64,000 nucleotides of DNA from Phycisphaeraceae bacterium. GTDB taxonomy: Bacteria > Planctomycetota > Phycisphaerae > Phycisphaerales > UBA1924. Shown piece by piece: positions 33,801-42,189 of this stretch. The stretch's first letter is position 1; every line of letters starts with the position of its first letter. The notes below the pieces were generated by a model. That model did not search any database. It was given only the letters and a program-made list of their open reading frames with translations, and was not told the origin of the DNA. The translations under genes were made by a program, and so were the position numbers. Location of the stretch: NCBI GenBank assembly GCA_015200025.1, contig CP054186.1, positions 2,492,001-2,556,000 on the forward strand, given 5' to 3'.

Positions 33801-34122
33801 AGAGCGTGCGGCCGACCTGATCCCGGGTGCGGCCTCGAAGGCGAGCCAGCCGGCCCTCTTCGAGGCTGCGCAGGCAAAGCAAGCCAAGCCGGCCGCGGCC
33901 CCCGCGACAACGCCGCTGGCCAAGCTGGAAAACCTTCGAGGCGACGCCAGCCAATCGACGAAGTTCCGAAGCGAAGTTGAGGCCGTGCTCAAGTCCTATC
34001 ACTCCCGGCTCGATCGGCTCAACGCCCGACAGAACCTGAGCGAGCCGGAGATCACACCGCTCGGCATCCTGATGGTCGTGCCTGAGGCTCTGGCCGCCGC
34101 AGGAGGCAAGCATGGCGCTTGA
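30895..34122 (+). CDS. SNF2-family helicase, DISARM DrmD-like
   Basis: A 1,075-residue SF2 helicase. Motifs: [17 protein letters not shown] (Walker A, about residue 120), [11 protein letters not shown] (about 225), [14 protein letters not shown] (about 262), a C-terminal helicase lobe with [19 protein letters not shown] (about 507), [19 protein letters not shown] and [20 protein letters not shown] (about 570-605). The remaining 450 residues are a helical tail typical of long SNF2 defence helicases. Length and pairing with a giant adenine methyltransferase fit DISARM class 1 DrmD. The next gene starts 11 bases before its stop. Translocation on DNA during phage restriction is the expected role. 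Confidence 0.8.
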   Translation: [1075 protein letters not shown]

Positions 34123-37100
34123 CTTTCTGCGCTTCGGACACCTGACGCTCAGCGGTCCCGCTCTGCCAGAGCCCTTTGTCCGATTCGAACTCGAGCGGGC
34201 CCTGGCGAAGCTGAAGCTGCTGCCAGATTCAACCGGCCTGAGCGGACAGAAGGTCGGCGATGAGTGGAAGGTCTTTCAGCGGAAGATCCGCGACATTTCG
34301 GCCAATAGCGGCCCGCTCGCGATCTCCAACAAGGTCCTGGATCCGCTGACTTCGCGACTCGGTTATGCCACCCTTGACGATGCGCAGGAGGTGCAAACCC
34401 GCGAGGGCCTCGAATCCGGCGGTGCCCTCATGCAGGCCGCGGCTCCCGGCTCCGAAGCCGCTCCCCCGCACATCCGTTGCTGGACCACCGACTTCGATGC
34501 CGACCTTGATGCCCCCACCAGGCGGGGACACGCGTACCGCTACAGCCCGACACGCATCGCACAGCGCGTGCTCCTGGCCTCGGGCGAGCGCCTCGGCCTC
34601 CTCACCAACGGCACGCAGCTCCGTTTGCTGATCTGCGACCCTACCCGCCCTGACTCGTTCCTCGAGTTCGACCTGACCGCCTGGGCCGGGTGCCGCGAAA
34701 TTCCCGACAGTTACCTCCTCCTGCTCGCTCTCGCGTCGCCGGCCGGCGCCAAAGCCCTCCCTGAGATCGTCGAAGAGGCGAGGCTCAAACAGAACAAGGT
34801 CACCAAGGAACTGCGTGTTCAGGCACGCTTGGCCGTCGAGGAGTTCATTCAGAGCATCATCGACAACGATGCCAACCGCGAGCGCCTCGCTGCCGCCGCC
34901 GACAAGTCCGCCCTCGCCAAGCAACTCTGGCACGAGGGCTTGGTTGTCGTCTACCGCCTGCTCTTCATCCTCAAGTGCGAGACGACCAGCGATCCATCGC
35001 GGGTGTTCCGCTTCGCCTCTTCCACGCTGTGGAGGAACACGTATTCCCCGAGCACCGCACTCGCGAAGGTCGTCCGAATGGTCCTCGATGAGGGTGCTCA
35101 GTCCGGGCGCTTCCTTGAGGATGGTCTCCGCATCCTTTTCAGCATGTTCGAGAAGGGCGTGGATCACCCGGGCCTGACTGTCCGTCCGCTCGGCGGCGCG
35201 CTCTTTGGCGCCCAGTCGGCCCCGCTCCTGGCCGAACTGAAGTGGGGCGAGCAGGCCGTCGCACACCTGCTTGATCGCCTCCTCTGGACCTCGCCCAAGC
35301 GCGGCGCTGCCAGCCGCGAGCGCGTTCACTATGGGCCACTCGATGTCGAAGACCTCGGCCGCGTCTACGAGGCCCTGCTCGAACTGGAGCCGGGCATCTC
35401 AACGGAGCCCATGTGCCGCCTGCGCCGTCAGAAGCTCGAGGTCGTCGTCCCTGCGGCACAGGGTGAGAAGTACAAGCCGGTAGCCGCGGCGCCCCCGCCC
35501 GACACGTCGGATGGCGATGATGACGACGAGACCACGGACGACGCCGACGGCGCTGATGAAGAAACACCTGCCCGGGGCAAGAAGACCAAGGTCGAATGGA
35601 TAGAGGTCATCCCGGTTGGCCGGTTCTACCTCCGCGTCGGCTTGGGTCGAAAGGCCAGCGGGTCGTACTACACGCCCCATTCGTTTGTCCGTTTCCTCGT
35701 GCAGGAGACACTCGGCCCGCAGTGCGCCGAGCGCAGCCCCCCGGACGACCCCAACCCGGGCGAGATCCTCAAACTCAAGGTCCTTGACCCAGCTTGTGGC
35801 AGTGGACACTTCCTGGTCGAGGCCTGCCGATTCCTTGCTGCGCGGCTCTACGAATCAGCCCGCCTCTGCGATGAGCAGGCCAGCGAACTCGAAGCCAAGG
35901 CCGAGGCTGAAACCGACGCCGCGGCCAAGCAGAAGCTCGTCGAGCGCGCCGCCGAACTCAGCCGCCGTCTGAAGGATCTGCCCGACTCCGACGATGAGTT
36001 GCTCTCGTACCTCCCCGGCCGCTCACCAGAGGGCGGCATCACCGGCTTCTCGCAGGCCAAGGCCGAGGGCATCTGCCGGCGCCTCGTCGCGGTGCACTGC
36101 ATCTACGGCGTGGACATGAACCCGCTCGCCGTCGAACTGGCCAAACTCGCTCTCTGGATCGAAAGCCATGCGGAGGGGTTCCCGCTCACGTTCCTCGACC
36201 ACCGCATCGTCCTGGGCAACTCGCTCACCGGCCCGTTCTGGGACAAACTCACCATGGCGCCGGGCACACAGCAGCCCGTAGCAAACCTCTTCCGCCAAAA
36301 CCTCGACCGCCTGTTCACGCAGCGTCTGAGCGATGCCCTGTCATTGGTCCGTGACCTGGAGGCGGGCGTCGGCGTCGATGTGGATGAACTGCGCAAGAAG
36401 CAGGCCATCAAAGGTGAACTCGACCGCAAGTTGATGCCGTTCCGTGTGCTCGCTGCGGCGTGGACGGGCGGTGTCATGCTCGGCACGGCTGTCGGCGAAG
36501 GCGAGCCAGCGTGCGATGACGACGCCTATGCCGCTCTGCTGAAGACCGTCGGTGAGACCGGCGATCTGCCCGAAGCGATCGGCGGCGACAACCTGCGTGT
36601 GATGATCGGACGCGGGCTGGGACTGCCGGCGGGCTCATTGGCGCCATCAAACCGAGATGAACTGCTTCGCTTGGCGTTAACTGGAGAGTGCCCCGCCGCA
36701 CTGCCCTACGACCTGGCGTTCCCCGAAGTGTTCCACCCGACGGGCATTGCGCATGGACGCAACGGTTTTCATGCCGTGCTGGGAAACCCACCCTGGGATG
36801 TGGTCGAGGTTCAGTTACCCGAACTTCTGGCAGTGGTCGACCCCGAGTTCCAGAAAGGCGTACCTGGAGCGGTCGAGGAGGCTATTCAGCGGCTCGCGGG
36901 TGATTCAGAAACGCTACGTCAAATCGCTGACGCGAACCACCACCGCGATGAGTTCACGCGGATTGCTAAAGCCCTTTTGGATGATGCTCACGGGGGCATG
37001 GACTTGTACGCGTGTTTTGCGGCACGCTTCGCTGATTTGTCTTGCCAGTACGTCGGAATCGTCGTGCCTGATGGTTTCCACAGGAACAAGGAGGTCACAT

Positions 37101-38791
37101 GGCTGCGTCGCCGCTTTTGGACTGGGCGCAGGATCGCTCGGATCGCGGGCTTTGTCAACACTAATTCTCTGTTTACGGATCTACCCGGCGTTGTGCAGTT
37201 TGATGTGATTGTGATTGACCTCCGGGGTGTCCGAAGGAGCGGCTTTCCTGCGATGTTTCGTCAACTCGACGACCAAGCCCTGTTTGACACGTCCGCATGG
37301 GCTGATTACCCGTGGGAGTTCGCAGAGAGCGCGAGTTCGGAGCATCTTACGCTGCTGGAGACTCGGACAACCGCAGACGCTCACGTATGTGGCGCGATCT
37401 ACGCACCGCACCACGAGCGGCTTGGTGACGTGTTGAAGCGATGGCACATTGACCTAACGCAGGAAGTGAACAAACGGTTGTTCGGACACCACTTCACGCG
37501 CCTACATGAGATCCCAGATCTCCGCGACGTAGATACTCGCACGTCGGAGGGACTCTCCAAGAGTCTCGAACTTGGCATCATCCCATGTCTGGAAGGACGG
37601 TCGATTCAGATTCACAACCTGCTCTGGCCAGGCGAGCCAGGAAGCCACTGGAATCCAGTGCCGACACTCGGGCTCGACTGCTCTTCATCTGCATCGGCGG
37701 TGCGGGAAAAGCTGACTCAGATCGCTCCACGCCTTCGGTACTTTCGCCTTATGGCACGACAAACGTGCGGATCTCCACTCACCAATGAGCGGAGCGCCGT
37801 GTTTGCGGTGGTGTGTCCAGGGCTGAGCGCGATCAATAGTGTCATCGCAGAGACCCTTCCGAGTCGTAGGCCAAACAGTCATGCATTGACTATCGCGTCG
37901 TTGCTCGGCACGTTCTCCTTTGACTTCACTATTCGGATGCAAATCGGCCCGAATCTCAGTCTCTTCATCGTTGAGACGATTCCGATTCCGGGGCTCGATC
38001 AAGCGACGCGACTAATGCTCGCACACGGGGCGATGCGATTGGCGGCGTTGCACTCGGCGTACATGCCCTTGTGGCGTGAACAATTTGGCGACGAATGGCG
38101 CGAAGTCGAAAGACAGCCATTTGCTTGGCCAGCCCTGGCCGGGGACAAGGCGCGATGGGCTGTGCGTTCTGCGATAGATGCGGTGGTCGCTGACGCTTAC
38201 GGACTGTCTCGCGAGCAGTACGCTCACGTCCTTTCGACATTTGGACACAAGTCGAGTCCCGAGGCATCGAAACTGTGCCTCGCTGGATTCGATGAACTCC
38301 AAGCTATTGGGTTGGAGGCCTTCTGCAAGAAGCACGACCCCTACTGGGACATCCCGCTCAACGAGAGTCTGCCAACGCCGGTTATCGAGTTGCCGACTCC
38401 ATCTGCCGACAACGGTGCGCCGCCTGAGGGCGCTTCCGGGCGTCGCGGTCGGCGGCGCAACGGCGCTTCGACCGAATCCGGCCCGGTGCTCTGGGAGCAA
38501 AAGGACGGCCAGATCACGCTGGAGTCTCCCGGCCCCATCTTCGATGAGGGCGCCGCCGCTGCCAAGTCGTCCAACAGCCCCACTCCCGGCGCCATCGCCG
38601 GCCAGGTCGCGGCGATCAAGACGCTTCTTGGCCTGCGCAAGGTCATCACCAACGCCGACGTACAAGAACACCTCAAGTGCGACCCCGCCACTGCCCGCGC
38701 GGTGCTCAAGCAACTCGTCGAGTCCGGCGCCGCGGTCGTTGAGGGCAAGGCGAAGGGCACCAAGTACCGGGCGTCGGGAGGCTCGCGATGA
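34112..38791 (+). CDS. Giant N6-adenine DNA methyltransferase, DrmMI/PglX-like
   Basis: A 1,559-residue protein. The catalytic core carries LDPACGSGHFLVEACRFLA (SAM motif I, about residue 560) and HAVLGNPPWDVVEV (NPPW motif IV, about 890), the signature of Eco57I/BREX-PglX-type N6-adenine methylases. Residues 1-450 form a helical N-terminal region, with an acidic linker near 470-490 (DGDDDDETTDDADG). The C-terminal 60 residues are a winged helix (TNADVQEHLKCDPATARAVLKQLVESG). No nuclease domain is obvious. It is longer than usual DrmMI proteins. The gene overlaps both neighbours, so it is in one operon with the helicase; host DNA marking is the likely job. Confidence 0.85.
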   Translation: MALDFLRFGHLTLSGPALPEPFVRFELERALAKLKLLPDSTGLSGQKVGDEWKVFQRKIRDISANSGPLAISNKVLDPLTSRLGYATLDDAQEVQTREGLESGGALMQAAAPGSEAAPPHIRCWTTDFDADLDAPTRRGHAYRYSPTRIAQRVLLASGERLGLLTNGTQLRLLICDPTRPDSFLEFDLTAWAGCREIPDSYLLLLALASPAGAKALPEIVEEARLKQNKVTKELRVQARLAVEEFIQSIIDNDANRERLAAAADKSALAKQLWHEGLVVVYRLLFILKCETTSDPSRVFRFASSTLWRNTYSPSTALAKVVRMVLDEGAQSGRFLEDGLRILFSMFEKGVDHPGLTVRPLGGALFGAQSAPLLAELKWGEQAVAHLLDRLLWTSPKRGAASRERVHYGPLDVEDLGRVYEALLELEPGISTEPMCRLRRQKLEVVVPAAQGEKYKPVAAAPPPDTSDGDDDDETTDDADGADEETPARGKKTKVEWIEVIPVGRFYLRVGLGRKASGSYYTPHSFVRFLVQETLGPQCAERSPPDDPNPGEILKLKVLDPACGSGHFLVEACRFLAARLYESARLCDEQASELEAKAEAETDAAAKQKLVERAAELSRRLKDLPDSDDELLSYLPGRSPEGGITGFSQAKAEGICRRLVAVHCIYGVDMNPLAVELAKLALWIESHAEGFPLTFLDHRIVLGNSLTGPFWDKLTMAPGTQQPVANLFRQNLDRLFTQRLSDALSLVRDLEAGVGVDVDELRKKQAIKGELDRKLMPFRVLAAAWTGGVMLGTAVGEGEPACDDDAYAALLKTVGETGDLPEAIGGDNLRVMIGRGLGLPAGSLAPSNRDELLRLALTGECPAALPYDLAFPEVFHPTGIAHGRNGFHAVLGNPPWDVVEVQLPELLAVVDPEFQKGVPGAVEEAIQRLAGDSETLRQIADANHHRDEFTRIAKALLDDAHGGMDLYACFAARFADLSCQYVGIVVPDGFHRNKEVTWLRRRFWTGRRIARIAGFVNTNSLFTDLPGVVQFDVIVIDLRGVRRSGFPAMFRQLDDQALFDTSAWADYPWEFAESASSEHLTLLETRTTADAHVCGAIYAPHHERLGDVLKRWHIDLTQEVNKRLFGHHFTRLHEIPDLRDVDTRTSEGLSKSLELGIIPCLEGRSIQIHNLLWPGEPGSHWNPVPTLGLDCSSSASAVREKLTQIAPRLRYFRLMARQTCGSPLTNERSAVFAVVCPGLSAINSVIAETLPSRRPNSHALTIASLLGTFSFDFTIRMQIGPNLSLFIVETIPIPGLDQATRLMLAHGAMRLAALHSAYMPLWREQFGDEWREVERQPFAWPALAGDKARWAVRSAIDAVVADAYGLSREQYAHVLSTFGHKSSPEASKLCLAGFDELQAIGLEAFCKKHDPYWDIPLNESLPTPVIELPTPSADNGAPPEGASGRRGRRRNGASTESGPVLWEQKDGQITLESPGPIFDEGAAAAKSSNSPTPGAIAGQVAAIKTLLGLRKVITNADVQEHLKCDPATARAVLKQLVESGAAVVEGKAKGTKYRASGGSR

Positions 38792-39828
38792 CGACGCCCA
38801 TTGTCTTTGCGCGGATCGGATGGATGGAGTGGTACCGCGGGCCCCAGGAGGGCGATGAGCGGCCGCGCGGCGGCGGTAAATGGAACGAAGAGAACATCGG
38901 GAGCGAGGTCTTCAACTTCCGCGAGATCGGTGGGCGCCTCTACGGCTACTTCGAGACGATGGGCTCGAAGACAAACCTCCGGCGCATCGATCGCAACGCA
39001 CGCGGCGACAAGGTTGCAGGGGTGACGGTCGTGTTCATCGCCACCCGTCCTCCCACGCTCGGGGGCGGGCAGGTTGTGGTCGGTTGGTACCGCAACGCGA
39101 CGGTGTTCGCTTCACGAAGTGATCGGCCCAAGCCGGGGCAGGGGTACTTCTTCGTGTGCGAAGCGAAAGCCGCGGACTCCTGTCTCCTGCCCTTGTCCCG
39201 TAGGGTTCACCGAATCCCTGCCCACGTGAAGGGCGGATTCGGCCAGAACAACGTGCGTTATCCGCTCACGGAAGCAGGAAAGAGCGACATCCAAGCCTGG
39301 ATGAGATCGGCACTCACTTCTACCGATGAGTACCAGGGGCCGAATCTGCTCGCCGGTGCGGCGGCCAGTGTCGAGGATGAAGTCGCCGCGCTCTATGAAC
39401 AGGCGGAGATAAAGGGGTCAGGCCAAGGCTTCGGGGGCAGCCCAGCAGAGCGGAAAGCAGTCGAGGACTGGGCGATGAAGAAGGCGGTTGCGCACTTCCG
39501 GTCGCTCGGCTATGACACCGACCCCGAGGTCCATCGAACCAAGCCCTACGACATTGCGTGCTCGAAGGCCGGGGCCGATCCGCTCTTCGTCGAGGTCAAA
39601 GGCACCGTCGGTGCCGGGGTGAGTGTCATACTGACCCGCAACGAAGTGAAACACATGCGCAGTCATACCGGTCAATGCGCCCTCTATGTGGTCTGCGGGA
39701 TTCGGCTGAGGCGACGAGGCAGGGTGCTCGTCGCATCCGGCGGTGTCTGCCGTGTCTACCAGCCGGTGCGCGTGGATGAGAAGTACCTTTCTGCCATCTG
39801 CTATGACCTCGCCTTGCCAGAGGAGTGA
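38788..39828 (+). CDS. DUF3883 protein: reader-like N-terminus plus PD-(D/E)xK-like nuclease
   Basis: A 346-residue protein coupled to the methylase by ATGA. Residues 1-150 (ARIGWMEWYRG, FNFREIGGRLYGYFE, VTVVFIATRPP, VVVGWYRNATVF) resemble PUA/EVE-like or similar base-reading beta domains. Residues 225-330 fit DUF3883: ERKAVEDWAMKKAVAHFRSLGY, then KPYDIACSKAGADPLFVEVKGT, which has the D...ExK pattern of PD-(D/E)xK nucleases (D in PYDI, E-V-K). It could be a modification-dependent nuclease that tells host-methylated from foreign DNA. Catalysis is inferred from this motif only. Confidence 0.7.
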   Translation: MTTPIVFARIGWMEWYRGPQEGDERPRGGGKWNEENIGSEVFNFREIGGRLYGYFETMGSKTNLRRIDRNARGDKVAGVTVVFIATRPPTLGGGQVVVGWYRNATVFASRSDRPKPGQGYFFVCEAKAADSCLLPLSRRVHRIPAHVKGGFGQNNVRYPLTEAGKSDIQAWMRSALTSTDEYQGPNLLAGAAASVEDEVAALYEQAEIKGSGQGFGGSPAERKAVEDWAMKKAVAHFRSLGYDTDPEVHRTKPYDIACSKAGADPLFVEVKGTVGAGVSVILTRNEVKHMRSHTGQCALYVVCGIRLRRRGRVLVASGGVCRVYQPVRVDEKYLSAICYDLALPEE

Positions 39829-39843
39829 ACTGGGAGCACGCCG

Positions 39844-41118
39844 TTGACGAATGGTCCATCCATCACGAACGCCGACGACGCCAAGCTGATCGCTCTGATC
39901 GGCGGCGCGGAGCGTCGCGTGCTGCTGTTGGCGCCCGGCGTGAGCGAGGCGGTGGCCGATGCCCTTCTGGGCGCGTGGACTCGCTTGGGCGCAAGCCAAG
40001 TCACGGTCATTCTGGATGTGGATCCCGAGGTATGTAGGCTGGGCTTCGGTACGCTCGGCGCCGTCGAGAAGATCCGGGCCGCCGCGGCGCCGGCGGGCAC
40101 GATGCTCCATCACCAGCCGGGCGTGCGGATCGGCGTGCTGGTCTGCGACGATGTGACGCTGGTGTTCAGCCCGGCGCCGCTGCTCATCGAGGCCGGCTCC
40201 ACCCAGTCCAATCGGCCCAACGCGATCCAACTCGGCTCCGTGCCTGAATCTGTGGCCCGGGACCTGGGCCTCGGCCCGCGCCCGGATGTCGAGCGCATCG
40301 TGGGGCTCGATCCCGTAAGGCCGGACCAGATTGCGAAGGTGAAGGAGGACCTCGATGCAGCGCCGCCGGTGAAGTTCGACCTGGCGCGGCGGGTGCGAGT
40401 GTTCACATCGCGCTTCCAGTTCGTCGAACTGAGCATGACCGGGTGCTACGTCTCGCGGAAGAAGGTGCCGATCCCCAGCAGCCTCGTCGGACTGGCAAAG
40501 ACCGAGGACATCGAGCGGCAGTTCCATGCCCACTTCGACCTCATCCAAAAGGGCGCCCTTGAGGTGAAAGGCAAAGGTGGGAGGTCGATCACGGAAAAGG
40601 GGCTACAGGACAGGCGAAGGGCGGTTGAAAAGAAGTTCCTGGTGTCGCTGCCCGAGTATGGCACCGTTGTGCTGCGGGCGAACAAGCTGAAGTTCGAGGA
40701 GGCCGTGGCGACACTGACGGCGGAGGTCGCGGAGTTCGCGGCCGGCGTGAAGGGGGAGGTCGAGAAGCAGATCAAGCGGAGCCGCGAGGCGGTCGTCAAG
40801 GCGCTGCTTCCCGCGGTGGAGCGCAACCCGCCCGACCAATACTGCAAGACGCATGGCCCGAAGCCACCCAAGGACTTCCTGAAGAAGCGGCTGACCGAGG
40901 ACATCGAGAAGGCGTTCGGCACAGCGGAGGCGATCGTCGAGGAGATGAAGGTCAAGGTCGTATTCAAGGACGTGGCCTACGAGTCGCTTGTGGATGCCAA
41001 GTTCCTGACGGTCGCCCGAAAGGCCATGCCGGACGTGAAGTGGCTCCACGAGGAGTTCGAGGCACCGGGCGCATCACCTGTCCAGAAGTCGGACAGCCTC
41101 TTTGGCGGCACGGGATAG
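39844..41118 (+). CDS. Degenerate phospholipase D-like protein (DrmC-like position)
   Basis: A 424-residue protein from a TTG start 15 bases after the DUF3883 gene. Residues 1-115 read like one PLD half: LIALIGGAERRVLLLAPGV, then ADALLGAWTRLGASQVTVILD, then GVRIGVLVCDDVTLVFSPAPLLIEAG, equivalent to the HxK(x)4D...GSxN strand but without His and Lys. A second PLD-like half may follow (FTSRFQFVELSMTG), and the C-terminal 180 residues are a charged coiled coil. In DISARM the PLD protein is DrmC; here the active site seems lost, suggesting a structural or DNA-binding role. The assignment is by pattern only. Confidence 0.5.
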   Translation: MTNGPSITNADDAKLIALIGGAERRVLLLAPGVSEAVADALLGAWTRLGASQVTVILDVDPEVCRLGFGTLGAVEKIRAAAAPAGTMLHHQPGVRIGVLVCDDVTLVFSPAPLLIEAGSTQSNRPNAIQLGSVPESVARDLGLGPRPDVERIVGLDPVRPDQIAKVKEDLDAAPPVKFDLARRVRVFTSRFQFVELSMTGCYVSRKKVPIPSSLVGLAKTEDIERQFHAHFDLIQKGALEVKGKGGRSITEKGLQDRRRAVEKKFLVSLPEYGTVVLRANKLKFEEAVATLTAEVAEFAAGVKGEVEKQIKRSREAVVKALLPAVERNPPDQYCKTHGPKPPKDFLKKRLTEDIEKAFGTAEAIVEEMKVKVVFKDVAYESLVDAKFLTVARKAMPDVKWLHEEFEAPGASPVQKSDSLFGGTG

Positions 41119-41189
41119 GGCCTGCGGCTGGGGTCCCCGCCTCGCTGTCCGGCGTGACCCGATAACCAGACAAAAACCGATCGATTGTC

Positions 41190-41221
41190 TTGACATGCCA
41201 CGTGTGGTATCATTTGATACC
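41190..41221 (+). promoter_or_regulatory. Promoter with overlapping toxin-antitoxin operator
   Basis: TTGACA at 41,190-41,195, a 17-base spacer and TTTGAT at 41,213-41,218. The perfect 16-bp palindrome GGTATCATTTGATACC (41,206-41,221) covers the -10 element; a further half site GGTATCA lies at 41,249-41,255. This is the typical layout of an operator bound by the HTH antitoxin encoded downstream, giving the embedded pair its own control inside the long operon. Confidence 0.7.
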
Positions 41222-41270
41222 AGGAACTCGGCCCGTATGCCGACGAATGGTATCACGGAGCCGGCTGCGG

Positions 41271-41600
41271 ATGGCCAATGCGGACCAGCCCACAATCCTG
41301 CGAATCCGCGCCATGGCCTCCGACGCCGCCAAGGTGATGCTGAGCAAGCAGGCGTTGTCAGACCTGATGGCGTGGGGGCTGAAGAAGGAGGACGTGTGCG
41401 ACGCGATCGTGGAATGGATCGACGCGGGGGAGAGGGTGAAGGAAGTGGTGCTCCACACCTATCCGGGGTTGCAGGGCCAGCCGGCCTTCGAGTTGAAGCC
41501 GCGACTGTGCAACCGGTTGTTCTACATCAAGGTCGCGTTCTTCACCCCGCCGGGGAGCACGGAGGCGATGCTTGTCGTCTCGTCGCACCCCGACCATTAA
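41271..41600 (+). CDS. MqsR/DUF4258-like toxin of a type II TA pair
   Basis: A 109-residue protein; the ATG at 41,271 follows GGAG by about 10 bases. Sequence: SKQALSDLMAWGLKKEDVCDAIVEW, VKEVVLHTYPGLQG, FELKPRLCNRLFYIKVAFF. The helix then strand order with a basic strand near the end fits the RelE-like MqsR/DUF4258 mRNA interferase group, whose genes stand before a zinc-finger HTH antitoxin as here. It would cut mRNA when the antitoxin is lost. The family split between MqsR and DUF4258 is uncertain. Confidence 0.65.
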   Translation: MANADQPTILRIRAMASDAAKVMLSKQALSDLMAWGLKKEDVCDAIVEWIDAGERVKEVVLHTYPGLQGQPAFELKPRLCNRLFYIKVAFFTPPGSTEAMLVVSSHPDH

Positions 41601-41610
41601 GGAGAGAGCG

Positions 41611-42189
41611 ATGAACCAAACCCCATGCCCGATCTGCGGCAAGAACAGCCTGGCCGAGAAGCACGGCGAATACCGATTTGAGCCGCCGGAGGCAATCCCC
41701 GGCGGCGCCATCGTCGTGCCTGACGCGACGTGGTACGAGTGCGGTGCCTGCCACGAGCAGATCGTGCCGCCTGCGCTAGAGAATGCCATTGAGCGCGAGC
41801 GGTACCGTCGCCTTGGTTTGCTGACGCCTGAGGAGATCAAGGCAGTGCGTGAACGCACGGGCCTCAGCGCCGTCGATATGGCCACGCTTCTCAGCGTTGG
41901 CGAAAAGACCTACACGCGATGGGAGAACGGCCGTTCGCTTCAGAATAAGTCCAACGACACGCTGATTCGACTGGTCGACCGCAACGCCGAGATCTTCGAG
42001 ATCGTGGAGGCGGAACGCCAGCCCGGGCGAGAGGCAATGGTCCGCAACTACGTGATCAACCTTGAGACGCTCAAGGGGCGACAAGACGTCGCAATGGCCG
42101 CGCACGGCGCCGACCTGAGCACGTCCGACTTCGAAGCGATCCGTGTAAAGCTAGTCGAGTTGCGTGGCATCAAGCGAGCCCAAGGATGA
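41611..42189 (+). CDS. MqsA/YgiT-type zinc-finger HTH antitoxin
   Basis: A 192-residue antitoxin. N-terminal zinc ribbon CPICGKNSLAE and YECGACHEQIV (two CxxC pairs) binds the toxin; the C-terminal half is an XRE-type helix-turn-helix (TPEEIKAVRERTGLSAVDMATLL, GEKTYTRWENGRSLQ) matching the MqsA DNA-binding domain. The ATG at 41,611 has GGAGAG upstream. It probably represses at the palindrome at 41,206. The tail of about 60 residues is longer than in E. coli MqsA. It is coupled by ATGA to the protease gene. Confidence 0.8.
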   Translation: MNQTPCPICGKNSLAEKHGEYRFEPPEAIPGGAIVVPDATWYECGACHEQIVPPALENAIERERYRRLGLLTPEEIKAVRERTGLSAVDMATLLSVGEKTYTRWENGRSLQNKSNDTLIRLVDRNAEIFEIVEAERQPGREAMVRNYVINLETLKGRQDVAMAAHGADLSTSDFEAIRVKLVELRGIKRAQG

